From assembly GCA_037127315.1 (NCBI GenBank), contig JBBBDQ010000402.1, positions 1-64,000 on the forward strand: 64,000 bases of DNA, given 5' to 3'. The DNA comes from Ascarosepion bandense (Eukaryota; Mollusca; Cephalopoda; Sepiida; Sepiidae). Below the pieces are notes generated by a model that had not been told where the DNA came from, searched no databases, and saw nothing but the letters and a program-made list of their open reading frames with translations. Every line of letters starts with the position of its first letter. The first letter of the stretch is position 1. Below, piece after piece: positions 51,020 to 61,394 of the stretch. The position numbers and the translations under genes were made by a program.

Positions 51020-53465
51020 ATATTAAAATTTGAAAACATAAAGAAACATTGCATGAATTTACATTTTAGTTCCTAACTAGGTAGTAACCATTATTATGCC
51101 GTTACAATGAAATTTATGTCCTAGTTAGTCCATATTCAGTATCATGATTTTACCGTGACATTTAGTCCCTGGCTAGGCGTAAACGAGTATCACATCAATA
51201 CCTTAAGCTTTATGTAGTAACCAGTATCACGTCTTTAAAATGCGTTTTAAATCCTAACTAGGGGGTAACCAGTATATTTGACATGAGATTTAGGTCCTAG
51301 CTATGTGGTAACTAGTATATTTGCCATGAGATTTAGGTCCTAGCCTAGGTGGTAACCAGTATGTTTGCCATGAAATTTAGGTCCTAGCTAGGTGGTAACC
51401 AGTATATTTGCTATTAGATTTAGGTCCTAACTAGGTGCTAACCAGTATATTTGCCATGAAATTTAGGTCCTAGCTAGGTGGTAACCAGTATTTTCGCCAT
51501 GAGATTTAGGTCCTAGCTAGGTGGTAACCAGTATCATGTCTTTATCACCAGCTTTTTGTCCTACCTAGGTGGCTGCCAGTATTAATTGCTGACCTTGAAC
51601 TTTATGTCTTAGTAAAGTGGTAGCCTCTATCATGCTTTTAACATAAGCTTTAGCACCTTGCTAAGTTTTGACCAGTACCCTGTTTTTACTATGTGATCTA
51701 GGTCTTAGCTAGGTGGTAACCAGTATCATGTTTTTACCATGAGCTTTATGTCTTAGCTAGGTAGTAACAGGTATCACATCGTGACCAAGAGCTTTAGGTC
51801 CTAACTAAGTGATAACCAGAATCATGTCTTTCCCATGGGTTTTAGGTCCTAGCCAGGTGGCAACCAGTATCATGCATTTACCATGTGATTTATAGCCTAG
51901 CTAGTTGGTAAATATTAACATGTGTTCTCCATAAGCACTAGATCCTAGCTAAATAGTAACCATTATCATGTCTTTACTATTAGCTTTGGGGCCTCTCTAA
52001 GTCGCAACAAGTATCATGTCTCAAACACATGTTCAATGTCTTAGTTTGGTTGTAACAAGTATCATATATTTACTATGAGCTGTAGGTCCTAGCTAGGCGA
52101 TAATCAGTGTCATATTTTTGCAATGAGCTTTAAAACTTAACTAGTTGGTAACCAGCACAATATCTTTACCATGATATTTGTGTCCTAGCCAGGTGAAAAC
52201 AGTATCATATCTTTACCATAAGATTTAGGTCCTAGCTAGGTAGCAACGAGTATCATGTCTTTACAATAAGCATTAGCTCCTTTCCAGGTGGTAACCAGTA
52301 TCTTCTCTTTACCATGAACTTTATGTTTTAGCTAAGTGGTAACCATTTCATATCTTTGCCACAAGCTTCATGTCCCAGCTATGTCGTAACCATGATCATG
52401 TCTTTACCATGAACTTTATGTCCTAGCTAGGTAGAAACCATTACCATGTTTTTACGATACGCTTCAGTTTCTTTCCAGGTGGTAACCAGTATCATGTCTT
52501 TAACATGAGTTTTATGACTTATCTAGGTGATAACCAGTATCAAGTCTGTATCATAAGATATAGGTCCTAGAAAGGCGGTAACCATTCTCATGTATTTACC
52601 ATGTGCTTTAGTACCTAGTGTTCTCTTTTTACCATTAGTAAATAGTATTTCCTTTTTCACATTTAAGTGGTAAGCTGTATTATGCCATTACCATGAACTT
52701 TATTTCTTACCTAGGCGGTAAACATTTTCATATCTTTACCATGAGGCTTATGTTCTTGCTAGGTGGTAATCAGTATCATGTCTTTACCCCAAATTTTAAG
52801 TCCTTGCAAGGTGGTAACCAGCTTCATGTGTTTACCATGAGCTTTATGCCCTAGCTAGATGTAACCATTACCATGTCTTTACCATAAACTTTAGGTCCTT
52901 ACTAGGTGGAAACCAGTATCATGTCTTTACCATGATCTTTATGTCCTAGTTACGTGTTAACCAATATCATGTCTTTATCATAAGATTTAGGTCCTGACCA
53001 GGTGATAACCAGTATCATGCCTTTACAATAAGCTTTAATTCCTTTCCAGGTGGTAACCTTTCTCAGGTTTTTACGATGAGCTTTAGGTCTTAGCTAAGTA
53101 GTAACCAGTATCCTCCTTTTTCAATAAGGTTTATTTCCTATCGAGGTGGTAACCATTCTCATGTATTTACCATGAGCTTTATGTTCTAGCTAGCTAATAA
53201 CCAGTATCATGTCTTTCCAGTAAGCTTGAGCTCCTTTCCAGGTGGTAACCAGTATCTTCTCTTTACCATGAACTTTATGTTTTTACATTCTCATGTCTTT
53301 ATCATAAGCCTTAGGTCCTAACTAGGTCATAAACAGTATCATGTCTTTACCGTAAGTTTTACATTCTAGATAAGTGGTAACCAGTATAATGTCTTTACCA
53401 CAAGCTTTATGTTCTAGCAAGGTAATAAGCAGTACCGTGTCTTTACCATGAGCTTACAACAATTC
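51020..53465 (+). repeat. 43/48-bp minisatellite, about 50 units
   Basis: Units read GTCCTAGCTAGGTGGTAACC + AGTATCATGTCTTTACCATG + AGCTTTAG (48 bases). From 51240 to 51540 a 43-base version (AGTATATTTGCCATGAGATT) is more uniform (spacing 43 at 51381, 51424, 51467). Units to the right are more diverged. No frame runs through it. Confidence 0.95.
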
Positions 53466-53794
53466 TATGTATATACCTTGACTCATCATCGACTATGAAG
53501 AGATAATTAATTTTAGTGACTACATTATTAGTCGACAACATTAACTCCACCTGTTGTCTTCTTAGTTGTCTTAGATATTTCCATGAACCACTAAGCCGTT
53601 ACCTCCGCCGCCTAGTCCATCCATTGTAGCATTACATTCTTCACTAAAATTATTCAGTTTTCATGTACGTCTTTATTTGCTTTCATATCTTCATGTACTT
53701 AATATAAATATTTCGATTTAAAATTTATATATTTATTCATTTTTTTTATAATTTCCAACATATCCGGAAACAGGTACACCTCGGCGTGGAATAA
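53466..53794. other. No gene seen
   Basis: AT-rich flank between the minisatellite and the Helitron-like copy. Confidence 0.5.
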
Positions 53795-53825
53795 TCTAAA
53801 CTTATTTATAAATGAAACTTTGTCT

Positions 53826-53861
<36 letters not shown>

Positions 53862-54153
53862 CCATTACCTATAGACTCCGAAACGGCTGAACCGATTTTC
53901 TTGAAAATTTACACAGTTGTACTATAAGCACCTGCGAGTGCTCTTAGCTAGGTTTTGTGTCGAGGTACCCCCGATAAATATCGAAAACCGAAAATCGAAA
54001 AAATTGGGTTATAGAAGGAATGGTCCGATTTTAATCAAATTTGATACACTCATAGACAAAGACATAAGAAACGATATTCAGAAGTTTCAAGGTTGCAGTT
54101 CTTGCAATAGTGCAGAAAATCGATAATATATATATATATATATATAAGGCAAG

Positions 54154-54211
<58 letters not shown>

Positions 54212-54365
54212 ATCTGTCTGTATGTCCTTTATACAAATCCACAATTTTTATTCGATTCTCACCAAACTTCACACAAATATTCTTTAGGCTGAGTCTGAGC
54301 TCCAGGACCATGGATTAGTTTTAAAGCTTTCATTACACCCGAGCAACGCCGAGCTATACTGCTAA
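53795..54365 (+). mobile_element. Non-autonomous Helitron-like element, copy 5
   Basis: It starts TCTAAACTTATTTATAAATG after A and ends CCGAGCTATACTGCTAA before T (CTAA, still CTRR). Internal (GT)n at 53829-53860, (TA)n at 54126-54146 and a long (GT)n at 54155-54209 lie at the same places as in the other copies. The element thus seems to carry microsatellites as part of its structure. Confidence 0.75.
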
Positions 54366-55151
54366 TCTTTAGTAAGCTTGTCTCGCTAAAACGATTACGG
54401 CTGAGTAGTGAGTTAGAGCCTCACAGGATGCCCCAAACTTTCGGCCTTGTGCCACATCCAAGCTTTGCTTAGATAATCGCTATTCTACAGAAAATGGATA
54501 TTTTATGACAATATTTATTAAGTCTTCAAAGATATTGTTTAACAAATGCATCCCTGTGTGTTTATATTTGCGTATGTATAGTCATTTATATGCGTGCGCG
54601 TGGGTATTCATTTATGTGTGTGTGTCCTCTAAGGAAGTCTAATGCGGATTTATTTCGTTACAACTTAAATTTTCAAATATATAAGAAAATCCAGCCTAGC
54701 CAACTGACATTGAAATTGAATTTCACAGACGCCTCCTTAACTCAGTTATCTAAAATAAAGATGGATATTTTCTAAAACAGTTATGGTTTTAATAAAATCA
54801 AATCAAATTACGAAATATCGACTTACAGATTATATGTGAACCTAAAATGCTTAGGTCCCCGTAATAGTTGTTAGTCTTTATTCAGTTGATTCAAGTACTC
54901 CGTCTTCCAGGGTGGCTTGCTAATCTCTGTTGCAGACTCGTGTTCAGGCACCGTTGTAATTTTTCAACACCCACAGAGATAACTCTGGTTTTTTATGCAG
55001 CTGAAAGCAAATCTTAATACCAGATTCTATTAGAAAGTGGCAAATTTGGCTTGTTCTGTAGTTAAACAACGATGACTGTTAGTGTCTTTTTCATTTCGTT
55101 CTGATTAATCGATTATTTTCTATTATTTAACACTCGCACAGTTTTGCTAGT

Positions 55152-55159
<8 letters not shown>
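54366..55159. other. No gene seen
   Basis: AT-rich sequence. A 61-codon frame at 54590-54775 has no motif. Confidence 0.5.
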
Positions 55160-55208
<49 letters not shown>

Positions 55209-55226
55209 TGATTGATTGATTGATTG
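55160..55226. repeat. (CT)n(TA)n(TTGA)n compound microsatellite
   Basis: CT, TA and a four-base TTGA/GATT tract are adjacent. Confidence 0.95.
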
Positions 55227-55321
55227 ATTACTTAGTTTCTGGTCATAATAAGATTAGACCAGCGCGCATTTGTATTAAAAAATGTTCAATACAATTATAT
55301 TGTAGAACTTTTGAATATTTT

Positions 55322-55568
55322 CTATTTGTAAACGAGTTATTACGCGACCTAGGTTTCTACCATGAGTGGTGTCTTCAGGCGATTTGCAATAAATGATTTT
55401 ACTTCTTTTTTTTTTCTTTTTTTTATGAACGCTCACGTGGCAGGGAATTTTTGAACGAGCAATTTTAAAAATTACAAGAAACTATAACGTAAAATCAGTT
55501 ATTGAAAATCGCCTGAAAACCCCATTCATGGTAAAAACCTAGGTCGCATAATAACTCGTTTACAAATG

Positions 55569-55570
<2 letters not shown>
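55322..55570. mobile_element. MITE-like element with about 80-bp inverted ends
   Basis: Left arm: TATTTGTAAACGAGTTATTA, CGCGACCTAGGTTTCTACCA, CTTCAGGCGATTTGCAATAA to about 55400. Right arm (55491-55570) is its complement (AAAATCGCCTGAAAACCCCA, AACCTAGGTCGCATAATAAC, TCGTTTACAAATGG), about 85 percent identical. The centre of about 90 bases is T-rich. A (TA)n of about 25 units follows at once. Confidence 0.82.

Positions 55571-55620
<50 letters not shown>
55571..55620. repeat. (TA)n microsatellite
   Basis: About 25 TA units between the MITE-like element and the Penelope-like 3' region. Confidence 0.95.
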
Positions 55621-56420
55621 CATAGTGATGATCGACGTATACTGTCTTAATATGTATAGGAAAGAATATTAAAACGTTTTGAGTTTAAAAATGTGTTCTT
55701 TTGTCAGTATTTGTTTATTTCTACTATTATATTTTATATTTAAGACCGCCCTCGGTCCTTCATCAGAAACAAATGATTTTAAAATTTGAATTAGTAACGT
55801 ATTTCGCGAGATTTCGCGAGAGCGTCAATGAAGAGAGTGTTTACATCACGTGACGCGTTTGTGGAGAGAGTTTTTGTTTTTACATCAAGTGACGTTGAAA
55901 GCGACATATTTTTTTAAAAATTATGTTTGTAAACGTAAACCTATCTTTAATAATGCTTGTAAATTTGTTTTAGATAAAAAAATTTTTTAATTATATCTAA
56001 AAAAGTTTAAAAAATATTTTTAAATGTATCTAAAAACGTTTAGTTATTAAAGTATTTGTAAAGATTCAAAGCACCTAAGTCCCTATTTAACCCTAGCTTG
56101 TATTTTTCTTTCTTTCTGCGTGCGTATGTAGAACTAAAATTGGAGTCTATTAGTAAACATTTGCAATTTTCTAAGGTGTGACCCGGTTGATTGAAATGTG
56201 CTCCTACTGGGGAATATTGATTATTTTGGGGTATATTACGTTTGTGATTATTAAAGCGAAATCTAAAGCTATTACCGGATTCGCCAATATATCCACTATT
56301 GGGACATATTGAACAAAAGAGGAAGTATATAATGTTTTCGCTGTCACAAGTGAGGCGTGGTGGCTGCAATTTGATTTTGGTGTTCGGTACAGAGAACATT
56401 GTGTCATCAGCAGTGTGCAT
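55621..56420 (-). mobile_element. Penelope-like element, 3' end
   Basis: On minus, a GIY-YIG-type endonuclease frame (56040-56420) is followed by about 420 bases of AT-rich untranslated sequence ending at (TA)n. The RT is missing, so the copy is 5'-truncated. A hammerhead-like core is visible in the untranslated part (55742-55766). Penelope-like elements of animals are known to carry hammerhead motifs. Confidence 0.82.
56040..56420 (-). pseudogene. Penelope-like GIY-YIG endonuclease (126 aa)
   Basis: It nicks target DNA in Penelope-like retroelements. CDSENIIYFLFCSICPNSGYIG then ESGNSFRFRFNNHKRNI is the (I/V)-Y-x-C...C...Y-I-G...R...H core, with YIGES and the R/N-H strand. VGAHFNQPGHTLENCKCLLI, the GHSL-type segment, and a C-terminal RDLGALNLYKYFNN follow. 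It is open to its stop but lacks everything N-terminal. The first Met is not the real start. Confidence 0.87.
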
Positions 56421-56505
56421 CCACTACCAGGTGTCGAAACCAGACAGTCGTGGTTGTTAAGCTGATGTTATACCAACTGTACCACGGGCCCTGGTGACGA
56501 AAAGG
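56415..56505 (-). mobile_element. tRNA-like SINE head
   Basis: On minus, CCGTGGTACAGTTGGTATAA (A-box-like) and CTGGTTTCGACACCTGG (B-box-like), about 40 bases apart. No body is matched downstream, where Penelope-like coding begins. Confidence 0.55.
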
Positions 56506-57112
56506 TAACGAATTAAGCTCGATCTCTTTTCCCTTCACTCACTATAACTCTCTGCGTTCTAGCAGCATTATCGCCCTTCTTTGAGTGAAACAAATGAAAA
56601 GTTCTGGTGAGTTAGGAAACAGATACTTATCTTATCTGAACGCTTGCTCAAGCGGTATATGGCACAAGACCAGATTTAAAATGAGAGTTTTCTGCATACA
56701 CGGAACGCTGGAAAAATTTTGCTTAAATCTACTTGCTATTTAGTATAAATTTCTGAGTTGAAGCGAAGACGTTAGAACTACATTAGAAGTAGAATTTAGA
56801 AGGAACCGGAAGCCCAATCCTAAAAAGGAAACGAAAAATAAAATAAACCTCTTGTTTGGGAATATTAAACATTATTTTAACCCATAACTGCCTAGCTTGC
56901 AAATCTACTTAAGAAATTTAATGACATATCGTTCATTTTGATAGAAATGCATAAACGTAAAGGGTAGTAGTTGTCATGTAAACACTAGGCACTGCTGAGA
57001 CCTTAACGGGTATCAAGGACAAATAAATATACGAATGAACTTTAAATAATCACGTGCTTAAAAGCTATTCACATTATGAAGAATTTCATCATGTAAAGTG
57101 ACACTTCGGACT
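56506..57112. other. Mostly unassigned; piece of the 43-bp-satellite parent repeat
   Basis: 56745-56830 (AAATTTCTGAGTTGAAGCG, AGTAGAATTTAGAAGGAACC, CCCAATCCTAAAAAGGAAAC) is a single dispersed copy of the repeat related to the 43-bp array. Nothing else is recognised. Confidence 0.55.
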
Positions 57113-57490
57113 TTTTTCTTAATCATTTCGCCCCAAGCAAGGCGTTAACGCCACTGATGTACAGGGGACTACATAAGAGAGTTGAAGTATTAGGCAGGAG
57201 TAGAGTGAAGACAAAAACGAACCAGCTACAGGGGGGAGAAAGTGCAAGAGAAACACGTGAACACAGGAGTGAATACATTTGCGAAGGTAGCGAAAAAGGA
57301 AAAGAACAAGATACACGGGGTGATGTAGAAAGGGCAAGAGAAGGATGTGAACACAAGAGTGAATACAGTTGCGAAGGTAGCGAAAAAGGAAAAGAACAAG
57401 ATACACGGGGTGATGTAGAAAGGGCTAGAGTTAAGTGGAAAAGTGATGGGAATTGACTTTGCATTTAATTTCATGGAGGTTAAATTCCTT
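57113..57490 (-). mobile_element. LINE-J 3' UTR with an 88-bp internal tandem duplication
   Basis: Tail TTAATCATTTCGCCCCAAGC on plus and AAGGCGTTAACGCCACTGAT. GTGAACACAGGAGTGAATAC at 57259 recurs 88 bases later at 57347, with the whole unit to ...GATGTAGAAAGGGC duplicated. The duplication makes open frames on both strands that are not genes. Confidence 0.85.
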
Positions 57491-57584
57491 AACTGAAAAA
57501 AAAAAAATGAGACACGAATCTGCAATGTATATGGTCCTAATCTGGTATCCCAGCTTCAGAAAACTTGACGCAAATGAAATGTCG

Positions 57585-57892
57585 TTCAACAGAAGGATGC
57601 TGTGAATATCATGGACCGAGTATGTGAGCAATGATGAGGTCTTAGAAATGATGGCAACAAAAAGGAAATTAATACTGAGCATCAAAAAGAGACAACTAAA
57701 GTTCCTGGGACACGCAATGAGGAAGGAGGGCCTGGAGAATCTGATACTAACAGGCCAGATAGAGGGAAAAAGAGACAGGGGAAAGCAATGGATAACATAT
57801 TTGAAGGACCTAATCAGGTGGATGACGGAACGAGGATTGCATGGTGTAACAGAAGGCGTGCTCAGAAGGGACAAGGCACATAGAAGAAGAAT
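57585..57892 (+). mobile_element. RTE-like LINE 3' end
   Basis: The plus frame from 57624 encodes MSNDEVLEMMATKRKLILSI, KKRQLKFLGHAMRKEGLENL and ILTGQIEGKRDRGKQWITYL. The element ends CAAGGCACATAGAAGAAGAA, with a deletion of the GGGAGACGTGG segment before it. Confidence 0.85.
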
Positions 57893-57894
57893 GT

Positions 57895-58160
57895 CATTTT
57901 CCTGTGCGTTTTCTATAAATACTTTCTTGGTAATTGTTCTGATGAACAATAGTAACTAGACGTCACGAATTTACGCGCAGTACTAGACTGGCTGAAAGGT
58001 CTCATCGTTTTACAGTTGAATTGGCTAGATGCAACCGTAAGTTTTATGCTGTTTCTTTTTTCGCACTTCTCGCTCGTGAAACTCTCTTCCGACTTCATGC
58101 TTTCTAGCTAACTTTGATCTTCAAAATTCTAAATGCAATGTTAATCGTTTTTTACTGTTT
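57895..58160 (+). mobile_element. LINE-J C-terminal fragment
   Basis: FLCVFYKYFLGNCSDE-like and TTACAGTTGAATTGGCTAGA, corresponding to the FTVKPIKC region of other copies, ending near ATGCAATGTTAATCG. No tail is found. It sits directly behind the RTE-like tail. Confidence 0.7.
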
Positions 58161-58417
58161 TCTTAGTTACTCTTCTATTATTGTTCTTCCTTAATAATGT
58201 TTCTTCTTTTTTTTTCTTATTCTTTCATGATGTAATGAATATGCATACACGTTGGTTCCCCCTCACAGTAATATGATTGGCTGGTGTCAGCCATAAATAC
58301 AGACTAAGGCTGGGACGCCTAGGACTACGCCTATTGCATAAGCATACGCCTAAACATACTTCATACGACTACTTGCTAGATTGTCCTACCCGTTTACATT
58401 TGCCAATATTATATATA
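58161..58417. other. No gene seen; short (TA)n at 58402-58424
   Basis: Unassigned sequence before the hammerhead unit. The TA tract has overwritten part of the left hammerhead. Confidence 0.5.
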
Positions 58418-58424
58418 TATATAT

Positions 58425-58466
58425 AAGCCCGTTTCGTTGTATCACAGCTCATCAGTGTGGCTAGAC
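58425..58466 (-). ncRNA. Decayed hammerhead motif at the unit's other end
   Basis: CTGATGA (58455-58449), stem II GCTG/CAAC with one mismatch, GAAA (58435-58432) and C remain. The GTH and the 3' strand of stem I are replaced by a (TA)n microsatellite. It should not self-cleave. Confidence 0.72.
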
Positions 58467-58722
58467 ATATCCACTTGCTGCTGGCCGGGATCGAAACTTG
58501 ACCGATTTGGTGTCAGTTGGAGTCTCTACTCCCTAAGCCATCTGCGCATGCGGTCAGAGAAGAGAAATTTTAACATCTTGTATGTAAGCAGTGTATACAG
58601 ACGCCAGTCACCGAGAGAACTCAATTCATTTCTGAAGAGTCACGCGTTATAGCCGAAGCGGAAACTGTTTTTAAAATTTTCTTCTCCAGAGAGCTCAATC
58701 GTAATGAGCGCATAATATATTA

Positions 58723-58777
58723 GTCATCCACATACAAGCCTGTTTCGCTGTATCACAGTTCATCAGTGCGGCTAGAC
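58723..58777 (-). ncRNA. Type I hammerhead ribozyme, one stem II mismatch
   Basis: On minus, CTGATGA (58766-58760), stem II ACTG/CAGC with loop TGATA, GAAA (58746-58743), C, loop AGGCTT, then GTA with the predicted cleavage between 58733 and 58732. Stem I is TGTGG (58732-58728) with CCGCA (58771-58767), and a GAC/GTC distal helix. The first stem II pair is A-C where G-C is conserved, so activity may be weak. Stem I differs from the 2943 copy at two pairs, yet pairing is kept. Confidence 0.78.
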
Positions 58778-58834
58778 ATATCCACTTGCTTTCCGGGACA
58801 TATCATTTCACAATCACTATTACCTTGTGTCTTT

Positions 58835-58900
58835 TTTTTTTTAAAATCTTATCACCACAAGCAAGGCGAAAACGCCACTGATGCGCAGGGGGCTACGTAA
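58835..58900 (-). mobile_element. LINE-J 3' tip
   Basis: T-run, then AATCTTATCACCACAAGCAA and GGCGAAAACGCCACTGATGC on plus. About 65 bases only. A plus-strand tip of the same tail (CCTTGCTTGGGGTGAAATTA) lies at 59468-59498, so the tandem block between has inverted LINE-J tips at its ends. Confidence 0.75.
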
Positions 58901-59462
58901 GAGTGAAAAGATTGGAAAAGAGAAAAACCGGAAACCACATCCTAAACAGGAAACAAGGGATGAGCCTCTTCACCTGTTCAATAGACGTGGGTGGAGTGTG
59001 AACCGGGCGATAGTTTAGTCTATCTACTCCAATTGAAAAAAAATAAAAAATAAAAAAAGAGTGAAAAGATTGGAAAAGAGAAAAAGAGAAAAACCGGAAA
59101 CCACATCCTAAACATGAAACAAGGGATGAGCCTCTTCACCTGTTCAATAGACGTGGGTGGAGTGTGAACCGGGCGATAGTTTAGTCTATCTACTCCAATT
59201 GAAATAAAATAAAATAAAAAGAGTGAAAAGATTGGAAAAGAGAAAAAGAGAAAAACCGGAAACCATATCCTAAACATGAAACAAGGGATGAGCCTCTTCA
59301 CCTGTTCAATAGACGTGGGTCGAGTGTGAATCGGTCGATAGTTTAGTCTATCTACTCCAATTGAAAAAAAAATTAAATTAAATTAAAAAAGGGTGAAAAG
59401 ATTGGAAAAGAGAAAAAGAGAAAAACCGGAAACCACATCCTAAACAGGAAACAAGGGATTAG
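58901..59462 (+). repeat. 158-170-bp tandem repeat, 3.4 copies
   Basis: Units begin G(A/G)GTGAAAAGATTGG at 58901, 59059, 59221 and 59391 and contain CCGGAAACCACATCCTAAAC, the CAGGAAAC...CACCTGTT hairpin, CGGGCGATAGTTTAGTCTAT and an A-rich AAATAAAAT spacer of variable length. The last copy stops at 59462. Confidence 0.92.
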
Positions 59463-59498
59463 GTATACTGCCTTGCTTGGGGTGAAATTATTAAAAAG

Positions 59499-59904
59499 TA
59501 CGAATTTTCATCTCTTCGTTACTTGCATGATTATATTCGTTATATTTTAATGAAGTGTTTAAGACAATATACACATTATATTAAGTAAAACTAACAAACG
59601 TTTTAACATAAAGTGATTATTTCTTTTAATCATTCCAGTTTCATTATGGTTCAAAAACGATCTTTTTTTTTCACTCCGAACGTCACTCTATCAGACCGAA
59701 TTCCTTGGTCTATATCCGCTAACACGTGGGTCACGCTAACACAAACTGTATCACTTTAAGCATTTTGTTTGAATTTTGGTTTCCGTTTTCTGTAACTGAC
59801 AAGAAGTATAAACCAGCCAGGTGTTTCCTCTTTTCTACGAATAATTCTGTCTCGTCAAGTGCATTCATGTGGACAAAAAAAAATCGTGAAATTACGACAT
59901 TTCC
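59499..59904. other. No gene seen
   Basis: AT-rich sequence. A 74-codon frame at 59726-59950 lacks motifs. Confidence 0.5.
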
Positions 59905-60420
59905 TTTTTTTTTAATCATTTCAACCCTAGCAAGGCGTCAAGGCCACTGATGTGCAAGGGGCTGCATAAGAGAGTTGAAGTATTAGGCAGGAGGAAAGTC
60001 AAGACAAAAACGAACCAGCTACAGGGAGTGAAAGAGAAAGGGCAAGAGAAGGATGTGAACACAGGAGTGAAGACAGTTGCGAAGGTAGCGAGAAAGGAAA
60101 AGAACAAGATATACGGGGTGATGTAGAAAGGGCTGGAGTTACATAAGAGAGTTGAAGTATTAGGCAGGAGGAGAGTGAAGACAAAAACGAACCAGCTACA
60201 GGGAGTGAAAGAGAAAGGGCAAGAGAATGATGTAAACACAGGAGTGAAGAAAGTTGCGAAAGCAGAGAGAAAGGAAAAGAAGATACACGGGGTGATGTAA
60301 AAAGGCCCAGAGTTAAATGGATAAGAGATGGGAATTGACTTTGCATTTAAATTCCTGGAGGTTATTGCCGTCAGGAAATCAAGAATATGGAAGGGAGTTT
60401 CACAGTTACAAAATACGAAT
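59905..60420 (-). mobile_element. LINE-J 3' UTR with a 176-bp tandem duplication
   Basis: Tail TTTTTTTTTAATCATTTCAA and CCCTAGCAAGGCG. CATAAGAGAGTTGAAGTATT at 59966 recurs at 60142 with the full following block. The end reaches the last codons of LINE-J (TTTAAATTCCTGGAGGTTAT). It is the same subfamily as 57113-57490. Confidence 0.85.
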
Positions 60421-61394
60421 TATTGTGAAATTCATTGTATATGCCATGTTAAGCCTGAAGATACCTCCACCCCGTGGAATATAGAGCAATAACCTCACCA
60501 CGCGAGATGTTCTGATGGGGTTTCTGTACCACGTTCTTACGAGGTGAAGTCGTTAACCCAACGCTCAGTTGCTGTTTTTTTTTTTTTTTTTTCAGAATTA
60601 TCTTTGTTTCTAGACTTGTTACCAAGCAAAGCGAAGGAGCCCATTCTGCTTTTCTGTTGATGGAGAAATAAGATGTGGATTCACTGTGCAAAGTTATTTG
60701 TGTGAAAGTAAATGCAATAACTTTGTCTGGGATTTGATTTCGACAACTTCACAATCCCACTTTCCGCTACGAACGCTTTATGCCATTTTAGAACATATAG
60801 TTTTATTAAAATGAAGGCATTTTTAACTTGCACCGTGAAAGATTCTCTAGAAAAAAAATCTTATTTGTTCATTATTTCCTTCTTTCTCCTTAGTAGTATC
60901 AGACTCTGTTCGAATTCCAACAAAGACAGTTTGTGTTTTCTCTTTTCATCTATGGGTTATCAAGAAATATAGTACTGTCTAATTTTATAGATAATTCTTT
61001 ATTCAAAATCATGAAAATACTAACAAATAACTATATTACTATCTTTACCAAACAACTAGCCAAACATCACAATTTGCAGATATTATATGAAGCTGAGAAG
61101 TGCCGTGATCAACTCTGTTCCGAAAAGACATGCTTTTTAAAGCTAGGGTAGATATTTAGTTTTCCACGGGCATATTCCTAATGACGTCAAGTAGTTGTAC
61201 GTCCCCCTGTGCTCATAGAAATCCACTTTTTATTACGAGTCTGAACAGCAGGCTCTTGCGTCGGTTCCTTTTTTTATAATTAACGTGGCAGATGGGGTCT
61301 GCTTTCGCAGTGAAAAGAAACACCGACTTCACGTCAGTTTTAGTTTCCGCTTTGAAATCTAAACGACAATATTGAGATACGCAGTAGTTGTTTT
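60421..61394. other. No gene seen
   Basis: It contains a T-run at about 60576-60592 and an isolated B-box-like GTTCGAATTCC near 60908 with no A-box. No coding evidence. Confidence 0.5.

Larger units (their letters stand above)
58423..58800 (-). mobile_element. Retrozyme-like unit: hammerhead, spacer, tRNA-like, hammerhead
   Basis: On minus, a hammerhead (58777-58723) is followed by about 160 bases with ATTGAGCTCTCTGGAGAAG, a tRNA-like segment (CAGATGGCTTAGGGAGTAGA and CAAGTTTCGATCCCGG, about 58548-58480), AGCAAGTGGATATGTCTAG, and a second hammerhead motif (58466-58425). The AAGTGGATATGTCTAG lead-in is also before the first hammerhead, so this is a tandem dimer with a repeat period near 310 bases. 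That is the organisation of retrozymes and hammerhead SINEs. Confidence 0.75.

Noticed and set aside
51020..53465. Splice-like CAGGTGGTAACC strings suggesting exons
   Set aside because: They are part of a minisatellite unit. No reading frame persists and units vary in length by five bases.
57157..57456. 99-codon charged, repetitive frame and its complement
   Set aside because: It lies in the LINE-J 3' UTR, and its internal repeat comes from an 88-bp tandem duplication.
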